From Clostridia bacterium (GTDB taxonomy: Bacteria > Bacillota > Clostridia > Christensenellales > UBA1242), in contig JAFQDL010000004.1 of the NCBI GenBank assembly GCA_017399265.1, positions 1 through 64,000 on the forward strand: a DNA stretch of 64,000 nucleotides, written 5' to 3'. Of the stretch, positions 51,224 through 57,994 are shown piece after piece. The notes below the pieces were generated by a model. The model was not told the DNA's origin. It was given only the letters and a program-made list of their open reading frames with translations, and ran no database searches. A program made the translations under genes and the position numbers. The stretch's first letter is position 1, and every line of letters begins with the position of its first letter.

Positions 51224-51848
51224 TACTTTAATAATAGATACTACCAAAAGTAAGACTTGTATAATTTTAATTACAACAGATAAAGAATATGAAATTGTAT
51301 TAGATGAGCAATTAAAAGTATCGGAAAGTTTGGTAGTTAATATTGAGAAATTGATGAATAATGCAGTTATCAGCTTGTCAGATGTTGATAACTTTGCTGT
51401 AGTTGTAGGACCAGGTTCTTTTACAGGAATTAGGGTGGGGCTTGCAACTATAAAAGGTTTTTGTATGGCTTTTGATAAACCTTGTGTGGCGAAAAATTCG
51501 TTTGATATCTTTACTGATGAGATACAGAATGGCGTTCTTGTTATGAAATGTACAAACTTGACTAGTTATTTTGCAAAATTTGTCAAGGGCAAAGTTATTG
51601 AATATGGAGTTGTGGATAATGATAAAATAAAAGATACTTTTAGTGATATTAAATTATATTCTGTTGAAGATTATGGTGAAATATCAACAATTAATCTAGA
51701 TGATAGGTATTTAAATCTTTTGAAGAAAGCCTTCAAAAGAGCTATTAAAGATAGAGAATTTGTTGATGCAAAAACTGTGCAACCATTTTATGTTCAATTA
51801 TCTCAAGCTGAGTTAGCAAAATTAAAAAAGGATAGTTTAAATGGTTGA
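51216..51848 (+). CDS. tsaB: tRNA t6A-synthesis protein TsaB
   Basis: A paralogue of TsaD without the active site that serves as the dimer partner in t6A synthesis. The 210-residue product begins LIIDTTKSKTCIILI and has VVVGPGSFTGIRVGLATIKG, the strongest family signature. It overlaps tsaE (8 bases) and rimI (8 bases), the usual tsaE-tsaB-rimI order. The tsaD gene is not in this window. Confidence 0.94.
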   Translation: MSNTLIIDTTKSKTCIILITTDKEYEIVLDEQLKVSESLVVNIEKLMNNAVISLSDVDNFAVVVGPGSFTGIRVGLATIKGFCMAFDKPCVAKNSFDIFTDEIQNGVLVMKCTNLTSYFAKFVKGKVIEYGVVDNDKIKDTFSDIKLYSVEDYGEISTINLDDRYLNLLKKAFKRAIKDREFVDAKTVQPFYVQLSQAELAKLKKDSLNG

Positions 51849-52281
51849 GTTTGATATACATAGAGGAAAAATAGTAGATCTACAAGGTATTGTTGAATTA
51901 GAAAACAATTGCTTTGAGGATCCTTATTCAGAAAATCAGATTAGTGAAGATTTAGCTAGTGATAACAATTTGGTTTTGGTTGCTTACGATGGGGAATTGT
52001 TAATTGGCTACATTGATTATAAAATTGTATTAGATGAAGCGGAGCTTTTAAGAATAGCTGTTTTAAAGCAGTATAGAGGGTTGGGGCTTGGTTCAAAAAT
52101 GATAGCTGAATCATATAATTATTTAGTAGGTGTAAAAGAGATATTTTTAGAAGTAGCAAGTAATAATAAAAGTGCAATTCAGCTATATAAAAAAAATAGT
52201 TTTGATTTTGTGTCGGTAAGAACGCATTATTACAAAAATGGTGCAGATGCGATTGTAATGAAAAAAGAGGGGATATCTTGA
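51841..52281 (+). CDS. rimI: GNAT acetyltransferase RimI-like
   Basis: A 146-residue N-terminal acetyltransferase of the RimI group, which in bacteria acetylates ribosomal protein S18. The start region has ELENNCFEDPYSENQI (usual E..cF..PWs). The acetyl-CoA loop is QYRGLGLGSKMIAE, and EVASNNKSAIQLYKKNSFDFVS closes the fold. Context with tsaB and tsaE supports RimI over other GNAT families. It overlaps the next gene by 4 bases. Confidence 0.88.
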   Translation: MVEFDIHRGKIVDLQGIVELENNCFEDPYSENQISEDLASDNNLVLVAYDGELLIGYIDYKIVLDEAELLRIAVLKQYRGLGLGSKMIAESYNYLVGVKEIFLEVASNNKSAIQLYKKNSFDFVSVRTHYYKNGADAIVMKKEGIS

Positions 52282-52997
52282 AATATATTGAAATGTCAAA
52301 AATTAGCATTTCAAATGATAAAAAACATACATTGTTAATGCTTCATGGGTGGGGCTGTGATAAAAATGTATTTAAGGATTATATTAGAGATTTAAATAAT
52401 AACTTTAATGTTATAGCTTTTGATTTGTATGGCTTTGGACAAAGTGTTAGTCCAGAGCCTTTTTTTGACACTTATGAGTATGCTTTGCAGGTTTATTTAT
52501 ATTTAAAAGATAAGGGTATTAAAGAAATAAGTATCTTAGGTCATTCATTTGGAGGAAGGCTTGCACTTATATTATCCACATGTTTTGAACTCAAAGTAAA
52601 TAAGCTTGTATTAACTGGCAGTGCAGGATTAAAGCCAAAACGTGGAATTGTATACTACTATAAAATATATAAATATAAATTGTTAAAAAAATTATGCTCA
52701 AAAAGTGCAAAACTAAGCGGTAGTAAGGATTATAACAATGCAAATAATATTTTAAAGAAAGTACTAGTAAAGGTTGTTAATCAAGATTTAACATACTTGC
52801 TTGGTTTTGTTAAATCTAATACGCTATTAGTTTGGGGAAGAAAGGATAAGGATACTCCATATTATGTGTTTAAAAAATTTAAGAAAAATATAGAGAAGGT
52901 TAAGTACTATTTGATATCAAACGCAGCACATTATTGTTTATTTTCTCATATGTATTTATGTAAAAATAAGGTGAGAGAGTTTTTGTTAGATGGTTGA
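52278..52997 (+). CDS. Alpha/beta-fold hydrolase
   Basis: A 239-residue cytoplasmic alpha/beta hydrolase from TTG 52278, overlapping the rimI stop. LLMLHGWGCDKNVF provides the oxyanion HG, ILGHSFGGRLALIL holds the nucleophile Ser in G-H-S-F-G, the LLVWGRKDKDTP strand carries the acid, and the catalytic His is in NAAHYCLF. It is a complete triad. The substrate is unknown. Overlap with the membrane Mur ligase gene (8 bases) and the nearby ddl suggest a link to cell-wall precursor metabolism; this is inference. Confidence 0.85.
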   Translation: MKYIEMSKISISNDKKHTLLMLHGWGCDKNVFKDYIRDLNNNFNVIAFDLYGFGQSVSPEPFFDTYEYALQVYLYLKDKGIKEISILGHSFGGRLALILSTCFELKVNKLVLTGSAGLKPKRGIVYYYKIYKYKLLKKLCSKSAKLSGSKDYNNANNILKKVLVKVVNQDLTYLLGFVKSNTLLVWGRKDKDTPYYVFKKFKKNIEKVKYYLISNAAHYCLFSHMYLCKNKVREFLLDG

Positions 52998-54594
52998 TAT
53001 ATTAAATGTAATATTATTAATATATTCTTTAATAGTGATTATTTATTGTTTTACTTATTTATTGCAATTAAATCGTTATGAAATAGTTTTAGGGAGTAAG
53101 TCAATAACAAAAAAATTTTTTATCGATATTGTGATTTTAGTAGTGCTAGAAATGTTCAGTATGTTTCTTTGTTTATGCTTTATCGAAGTTGGTTGGCGTA
53201 TATCTATTACTTTAGCTGTAAGCAAATTTATTTATTTTATTTTTATGGTAAAAAAAGTTCATAACAAAAATAGACTACATATGACTAAAAGAGTATTAAG
53301 AATTGCGGTTGTTAATTTGTTGCTAGTATTTCCACTAATTGTAATGCTAATAAAGTATGAAAAAATATTGTTGTATTTAAGCGTGCTAACATCTCTTATA
53401 GTTTATAGTATTAGTTTTTTAATTTCTTTAGTTATTGAATATATAATTCAGGCAATGTATATTTATGCAGCAAAAAAGAAATTAAATAAATATACAAATA
53501 TTATAAAAATAGGAATAACAGGTAGCTGTGGAAAAACGAGTACAAAAGTGTTTTTAAATAGTATACTAAATGATTATTACATAGTGAAAGCAACACCTAA
53601 AAGTTATAATACTACTATGGGACTGGTTAAGTTTATATTGCAAGAAGATTTGTCTCAAGTAGAAGTGTTGATATTTGAGATGGGTGCAGTTAGATTAGGT
53701 GATATTAAGAAGTTGTGTAAGTTAGTTAATCCTGATATAGGTTTGATAACAAATATTGGTAGTCAGCATTTAGAAACTTTTAAAACGAGAAGCAATGTTG
53801 TTAGGGGTAAATTAGAACTTTTTGATTATCTGCGTGATAATAATAAAGTATTATTTACTCAAATTAATTTGCTCGAATTGTGTTGCAGATATAATATAGA
53901 AAATGACATAAAGTATGTGAAAGATGACAGAAACTATAGCAATAATGTATATACAATATACAAATATTGTAAGAATGTATCAGATAAACACCTTGTAATA
54001 TTAGATTATAAATGTGATAAAAATGGCTCAAAAATACAATATTGCGAAAGTGATACTAATACGGTAGGGTATTTATCCACAATGCTTTTGGGGGAGCATA
54101 ATATATTCAATATTTCGCTCGCAGTTGCTTGTTCGTTATATCTTGGCATTAATAATTATTCTATTGCAAAGTCAGTGGCTAAATTATGTGCTTTGGATAA
54201 TCGTTTACAAATTAAGCATAATGAATTAGGCGCTACTATTATTTTTGATGCTTATAATTCTAATGAAATTTCATTTGCAGAGATGTTAAAAGTTTCTCAA
54301 ATGTTTACTGGGTTTTATAAGATTTTAATAACTCCAGGTGTTGTGGAACTGGCTAATGTGCAATTTGATGTAAATAGTGATTTAGCAAAAAAAGCAACAA
54401 ATGTATTTGATGAGATTTGGATAATAAACAAAGTGAATAAATATGCAATATTAAATGGTATTGAATCAAGTGAAAAAAATGTTGTAGTAAAAATTTTTGA
54501 TAGTTTAAGTCAAGAGGTTTTTGATAGAGTGAATTGTTTAGGGGAGAACAACTTAATAGTCTTTGAAAATGATTTGCCTGATAATTATATTTAG
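52990..54594 (+). CDS. Membrane-anchored MurF-like Mur ligase
   Basis: A 534-residue protein with about five or six N-terminal membrane helices (about 1-160) in place of the usual MurF UDP-binding domain. A Mur ligase core follows: P-loop IGITGSCGKTSTK (about 172-184), SYNTTMGLVKFI, VLIFEMGA, ITNIGSQHLETF (conserved His) and LGEHNIFNISLAVA. The C-terminal domain begins LDNRLQIKHNELGATIIFDAYNSNE. ATP-binding and ligase residues appear intact. Its overlap with the hydrolase gene and immediate neighbour ddl point to joining D-Ala-D-Ala or a related dipeptide to a precursor, possibly on a lipid-linked substrate; the second part is inference. Confidence 0.8.
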   Translation: MVDILNVILLIYSLIVIIYCFTYLLQLNRYEIVLGSKSITKKFFIDIVILVVLEMFSMFLCLCFIEVGWRISITLAVSKFIYFIFMVKKVHNKNRLHMTKRVLRIAVVNLLLVFPLIVMLIKYEKILLYLSVLTSLIVYSISFLISLVIEYIIQAMYIYAAKKKLNKYTNIIKIGITGSCGKTSTKVFLNSILNDYYIVKATPKSYNTTMGLVKFILQEDLSQVEVLIFEMGAVRLGDIKKLCKLVNPDIGLITNIGSQHLETFKTRSNVVRGKLELFDYLRDNNKVLFTQINLLELCCRYNIENDIKYVKDDRNYSNNVYTIYKYCKNVSDKHLVILDYKCDKNGSKIQYCESDTNTVGYLSTMLLGEHNIFNISLAVACSLYLGINNYSIAKSVAKLCALDNRLQIKHNELGATIIFDAYNSNEISFAEMLKVSQMFTGFYKILITPGVVELANVQFDVNSDLAKKATNVFDEIWIINKVNKYAILNGIESSEKNVVVKIFDSLSQEVFDRVNCLGENNLIVFENDLPDNYI

Positions 54595-54604
54595 GAGGTG
54601 ATGT

Positions 54605-55723
54605 ATGAATAATATAGTTGTTGTTTTTGGTGGAGTTAGTTGTGAGCATGATATTTCTATTATTACAGGTATCCAAGTTGTTAACAATTTGGTAGGGTAT
54701 AATATCTATCCAATATATATATCAAAAAGTGGTATTTGGTATTATTCTGACAAGTATCGAACTGTAGAAGATGTAATAACTTTGAAGGCGTCTGAATGTT
54801 TTATATCATCTGACGGATATTTAGTTGTTAAAAGCGTATTAGGAAGATATAAGAAATTAGTACATATTGATGGAGTCTTTGTTGCTTTACATGGATTAAA
54901 TGGAGAAGATGGTGCATTGGCTGGTTTATGTAATATCTCTGGTATTAATTGTTTTAACCCTCAGATTTTACCTAGTGCTTTGTTGTTAGATAAAGTAGAG
55001 TTTAAAAACTATCTATCTGGTTTAAATTTAGTCAGGCTTGTTAAATATGTTGGTGTTAGTGTAGATCAATCTTTTGATGAGGTAAGGTGTATTATCGATA
55101 AAAAAAAGTTAGCTTATCCTTTGATAGTAAAGCCTGCTAACCTTGGTAGTAGTATTGGTATACAAATTGTGAAGACTCTAGATGACCTAAATGATAAATT
55201 GACTTGTGCATTTAAGTTTGATAAAAAAGTAATTATTGAAGAATTGGTTAGCAATATTAGCGAGTATAATATTGCTATACTAAAAGATAAAAACGATTTA
55301 ATAATTTCTTCCGTTGAAGAACCTAGAGCTGGTAGTGAAATTTTGTCATATAATGATAAATATTTGAATGGTGAAAAAGTAGAGGGTATGCAGTCTTTAG
55401 CTAGAATTTTCCCAGCTGATATTAGTGATGAACTTAAAAAGGAAATCGAAGATAGTGCGGCTAAGGTGTATAAACAAATGAATCTTTCAGGTGTTGTTAG
55501 ATTTGACTTCATTTATCAAAAAGATACCAATGTGTTGTATCTTAATGAAATAAATACAATTCCTGGTTCGTATGCTAATTATTTGTTTGATAATCTAACT
55601 TTTGAAGAATTATTAAATAAAATGATAAAAAATACATATTTTGAAAAAAATAAAGAAAAAGAATTAATAAGGTATTTCGAAAGTAGTGTTTTAAAAAATG
55701 CGGATTTGTCTATAAAAAAATAA
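54605..55723 (+). CDS. ddl: D-alanine-D-alanine ligase
   Basis: An ATP-grasp enzyme producing D-Ala-D-Ala for peptidoglycan. The 372-residue product has VFGGVSCEHDISIITG, ALHGLNGEDGALAGL, IVKPANLGSSIGI, the omega-loop region with SYNDKYLNGEK, VRFDFIY and LNEINTIPGSYANYLF. The usual YTG before the first helix of the central domain is replaced by CFN, a small departure. TAGGAGGTGATGT is a strong ribosome site. The gene is followed by a terminator that also serves the converging Nudix gene. Whether the second substrate is D-Ala, D-Ser or D-lactate cannot be decided here. Confidence 0.9.
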   Translation: MNNIVVVFGGVSCEHDISIITGIQVVNNLVGYNIYPIYISKSGIWYYSDKYRTVEDVITLKASECFISSDGYLVVKSVLGRYKKLVHIDGVFVALHGLNGEDGALAGLCNISGINCFNPQILPSALLLDKVEFKNYLSGLNLVRLVKYVGVSVDQSFDEVRCIIDKKKLAYPLIVKPANLGSSIGIQIVKTLDDLNDKLTCAFKFDKKVIIEELVSNISEYNIAILKDKNDLIISSVEEPRAGSEILSYNDKYLNGEKVEGMQSLARIFPADISDELKKEIEDSAAKVYKQMNLSGVVRFDFIYQKDTNVLYLNEINTIPGSYANYLFDNLTFEELLNKMIKNTYFEKNKEKELIRYFESSVLKNADLSIKK

Positions 55724-55758
55724 AAAAAAGACTAAACTTTTTTAGTTTAGTCTTTTTA
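55724..55758. terminator. Bidirectional terminator between ddl and the Nudix gene
   Basis: GACTAAAC and its exact complement GTTTAGTC enclose a 6-base loop. An A run precedes and a T run follows, suiting both converging genes. Confidence 0.85.
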
Positions 55759-56157
55759 TTTTCTTAAGTCATTTATTGCTTTAATTGCAACAGGTGTTAA
55801 GTGATTATCACTTATTTCTTTTAAATCAAACCAGGCTAGGCTTGAGTCTTTTAATTTTTTTATTTTAGCATTGATATTAAACAAAATACATATCATGTGC
55901 AAATCTTCTAGATTATTGTTATTGCTCCAAGAAATTCTATCAGTTAAAACATCTAAAAGTTTTAATTCAGAAATATTTAATTCAGAATCTTTTTGAATTT
56001 GTCTTTCAACGCATTGTCTGGCAGTCTCTCCGTGTACAAAATCTCCACCAGGTAAGTCTAATAAACCTTTGTATGGTCCTTCGCTATGTTTTGTGAGTAA
56101 AACTCTGCCATTTTCCTCTATTAAGCCGTAAGCTCCGATTTGTGTTAATTTCTTCAT
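55756..56157 (-). CDS. Nudix-fold protein with a degenerate Nudix box
   Basis: A 133-residue Nudix protein: IGAYGLIEENGRVLLTKHSEGPYKG (in part), LPGGDFVHGE, and a C-terminal WFDLKEI strand. In the consensus G-x5-E-x7-R-E-U-x-E-E-x-G-U, this protein keeps Gly38, Glu44 and Arg52. It has Gln53, Lys56, Asp57 and Glu59 where Glu, Glu, Glu and Gly are expected. The main metal-binding glutamates are therefore gone or weakened, so it may be inactive, use a different mechanism or act as a binding protein. It stands alone on the minus strand. Confidence 0.82.
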   Translation of the reverse strand: MKKLTQIGAYGLIEENGRVLLTKHSEGPYKGLLDLPGGDFVHGETARQCVERQIQKDSELNISELKLLDVLTDRISWSNNNNLEDLHMICILFNINAKIKKLKDSSLAWFDLKEISDNHLTPVAIKAINDLRK

Positions 56158-56492
56158 TGTTTTGTCCTTTGTAAAATTTGAGTGAAATCGAAGTGATTAT
56201 ATCAGACAAAATCGTTGGTAGCAAATAAAATATGCTATTAAAAAAAATTCTTTTAAAAATCTTAAATATGACATAAATATAATAAAAAAATATTTTTTTT
56301 AAAAATGTTGTTTATTTTGCTTTACTTTTTTAAAATATTGCAAAAAATTGTAAATATAGCCATATTTTAACGAAATATATATTTTTTATAGAAATAAATA
56401 GATGTTTGTATAAGTTGATTTTAAAAAAACATGATAAATTTGTGGTTAGAATTGTATAACTACATTCTTACTGCTAAACGCTAGATTGGTTC
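56158..56492. other. Extremely AT-rich spacer upstream of the Nudix gene
   Basis: About 335 bases dominated by A and T homopolymer runs, with no credible gene. The minus-strand promoter of the Nudix gene must lie at its left side. No clear hairpin or direct repeat is seen until the tandem array begins. Confidence 0.55.
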
Positions 56493-56945
56493 GGCGGTGC
56501 AGACGGAATACAGTTCGACTCCAATTTCTTGAAAAGAAATATGTGAATGCAATTCACAACGTCGTCAAAAAAAACTCCGATTAGGAGTTTTATTGGTGGA
56601 GGAAAGACGGGAAGGCGGTGCAGGCGGAATGAAATGGAGACAAATTTCCGCAATTGCAAATGAATTTGCGAGATAATTGCGGAATATGGTTCGACTCCAA
56701 TTTCTTGAAAAGAAATATGTGAATGCAATTCACAACGTCGTCAAAAAAAACTCCGATTAGGAGTTTTGTTGGTGGAGGAAAGACGGGAAGGCGGTGCAGA
56801 CGGAATGAAATGGAGACAAATTTCCGCAATTGCAAATGAATTTGCGAGATAATTGCGGAATACAGTTCGACTCCAATTTCTTGAAAAGAAATATGTGAAT
56901 GCAATTCACAACGTCGTCAAAAAAAACTCCGATTAGGAGTTTTAT
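56493..56945. repeat. 176-bp tandem repeat array abutting ssrA
   Basis: Three head-to-tail units begin GGCGGTGCAG at 56493, 56614 and 56790. The second is 176 bp; the first has lost 55 bp between two CGGAAT repeats; the third runs into the tmRNA gene. Each unit contains GTTCGACTCC (56513, 56689, 56865), a TTTCTTGAAAAGAAA hairpin, a GTGAATGCAATTCAC hairpin and ACTCCGATTAGGAGT (56574, 56750, 56926). Read on the minus strand, that last hairpin with its T run is the ssrA terminator. Full units also hold a long stem (TTCCGCAATT with AATTGCGGAA). The unit edge resembles the tmRNA 3' end (ATTGGTGGAG, then ACGGGA). Open reading frames inside are by-products of the repeats. Confidence 0.9.
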
Positions 56946-57302
56946 TGGTGGAGACGACGGGAGTCGAACCCGTGTCCAAAAAGCAGACCAATCCTTTTCT
57001 ACAAGTTTAGTTGTTTTACAACTTTTTGCAATTTCAAATCAAAAAACAACAAAATTTGAAATTGCTAGTTTGCTATAATTTCCCTAAATTTTGGCAAACG
57101 CAAAGTTTAAGTATCTCACTATAATTATGCCTTAATAAAACTCGTGAGAAAAGTCAAACTAAGACACTAGGCTGCAATTTAGGCAGCTGCTAGAACAGAT
57201 TTGTTTTCTGCATTTAAATTTAAGTTTATCGTTTTTAAGTAGACGAGTCCTACTACTTGCTTTAGATCCATCAAATCAATTTGTCGAAACCATTTCGTCC
57301 CC
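56946..57302 (-). ncRNA. ssrA: Transfer-messenger RNA (tmRNA)
   Basis: tmRNA rescues stalled ribosomes and tags incomplete proteins. Read on the minus strand, the 5' end GGGGACG pairs with CGTCTCC before the encoded ACCA 3' end, giving a 7-bp acceptor stem with one G-U. The T arm is GGGTTCGACTCCC. The mRNA-like part ends with codons for NLNAENKSVLAAA and a TAA (near 57180-57225). The resume codon is uncertain, around codons for KTIN. The length of about 357 bases is normal. The smpB gene lies 7 bases upstream on the same strand, and the terminator hairpin lies just after the 3' end, inside the repeat array. Confidence 0.93.
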
Positions 57303-57309
57303 ATAGAAA

Positions 57310-57765
57310 CTAATTATAATTTTTTATCATTCTGTCGGTTTCTCTTTTTAAGTCTTTTTCTTTTAAGGTGTCTTTTTTATCGTAAGTGTGTTTTCCTTTG
57401 CATACTCCTATTTCCATTTTGATAAATTTACCACTAAAATATACCTTTAATGGAACTAGAGTGTATCCTTTTTCGCGTACTTTTGATAATAATTTCTCTA
57501 TTTCATTTTTATTTAATAGCAGTTTTCTGTCTCGTTTTTCGTCGATTGTAATATTAGTTGAGAAAGCAAAGTTTTTTATAAACATATTTTTAACAAATAT
57601 TTCTTTATCAGAAGTTATATAAATAAAAGATTCTTCCATACTGCAAGAACCTGCACGTAAAGATTTAACTTCAGGCCCTAAAAGACTTATTCCTGCCTCA
57701 AGTTTGTTTTCTATAAAGTAATTAAAATTTGCTTTCTTGTTGGTAGATATTACTTTGATTGACAT
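57310..57765 (-). CDS. smpB: SsrA-binding protein SmpB
   Basis: It binds the tRNA-like part of tmRNA and occupies the decoding centre. The 151-residue length is canonical. It shows NKKANFNYFIENKLEAGISLLGPEVKSLRAG (in part, with the conserved E-V-K-S-L-R), IKNFAFS, a basic strand GYTLVPLKVYFSGKFIKMEIG (in part) and the tail GKHTYDKKDTLKEKD, which is diagnostic. Its gene directly precedes ssrA on the minus strand, the standard Firmicutes arrangement, so the two can be co-transcribed. Confidence 0.96.
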   Translation of the reverse strand: MSIKVISTNKKANFNYFIENKLEAGISLLGPEVKSLRAGSCSMEESFIYITSDKEIFVKNMFIKNFAFSTNITIDEKRDRKLLLNKNEIEKLLSKVREKGYTLVPLKVYFSGKFIKMEIGVCKGKHTYDKKDTLKEKDLKRETDRMIKNYN

Positions 57766-57956
57766 TTTTAATCCTTAAAAGATTGATGAATTAATTCACC
57801 TTGTATATTATACTCTAAAAATCGTTAAATTGCAATGGTTTATGAACTTTTTGATAGATATTACGATGCTTTTAGTTTAAAATTTATGGCTTTTTGTAAT
57901 TACTGAATTATAATTTAAACAAAGTATTTAAATTGATGTGAAAAATATTGGACTCA

Positions 57957-57965
57957 TGTTATAAT
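57957..57965 (+). promoter_or_regulatory. Extended -10 promoter of the YhhN-ADH gene
   Basis: TG, one base, then TATAAT (57960-57965), about 30 bases before the start at 57995. No good -35 at normal spacing is visible. AAAAAGGAGAAA is the ribosome site. Confidence 0.5.
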
Positions 57966-57994
57966 ACTCTTATAGGATTAAAAAAGGAGAAATT

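Noticed and set aside
56493..56880. Possible tRNA genes on the + strand because of GTTCGACTCC T-arm-like motifs
   Set aside because: No acceptor stem, D arm or anticodon arm can be paired around the motif; it is better explained as an inverted copy of the tmRNA T arm.
56474..56904. Two minus-strand reading frames of 84 and 104 codons with nearly the same start sequence
   Set aside because: They lie entirely in the 176-bp tandem array, repeat because the DNA repeats, run through terminator hairpins and lack a ribosome site.
56493..56945. Possible CRISPR array
   Set aside because: The units are 176 bp and nearly identical throughout; there are no short repeats separated by unique spacers and no cas genes.
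56946..57302. Prophage or island integrated at ssrA
   Set aside because: ssrA is a frequent attachment site, but no integrase, phage gene or duplicated 3' end followed by foreign genes is present; only the short repeats are.
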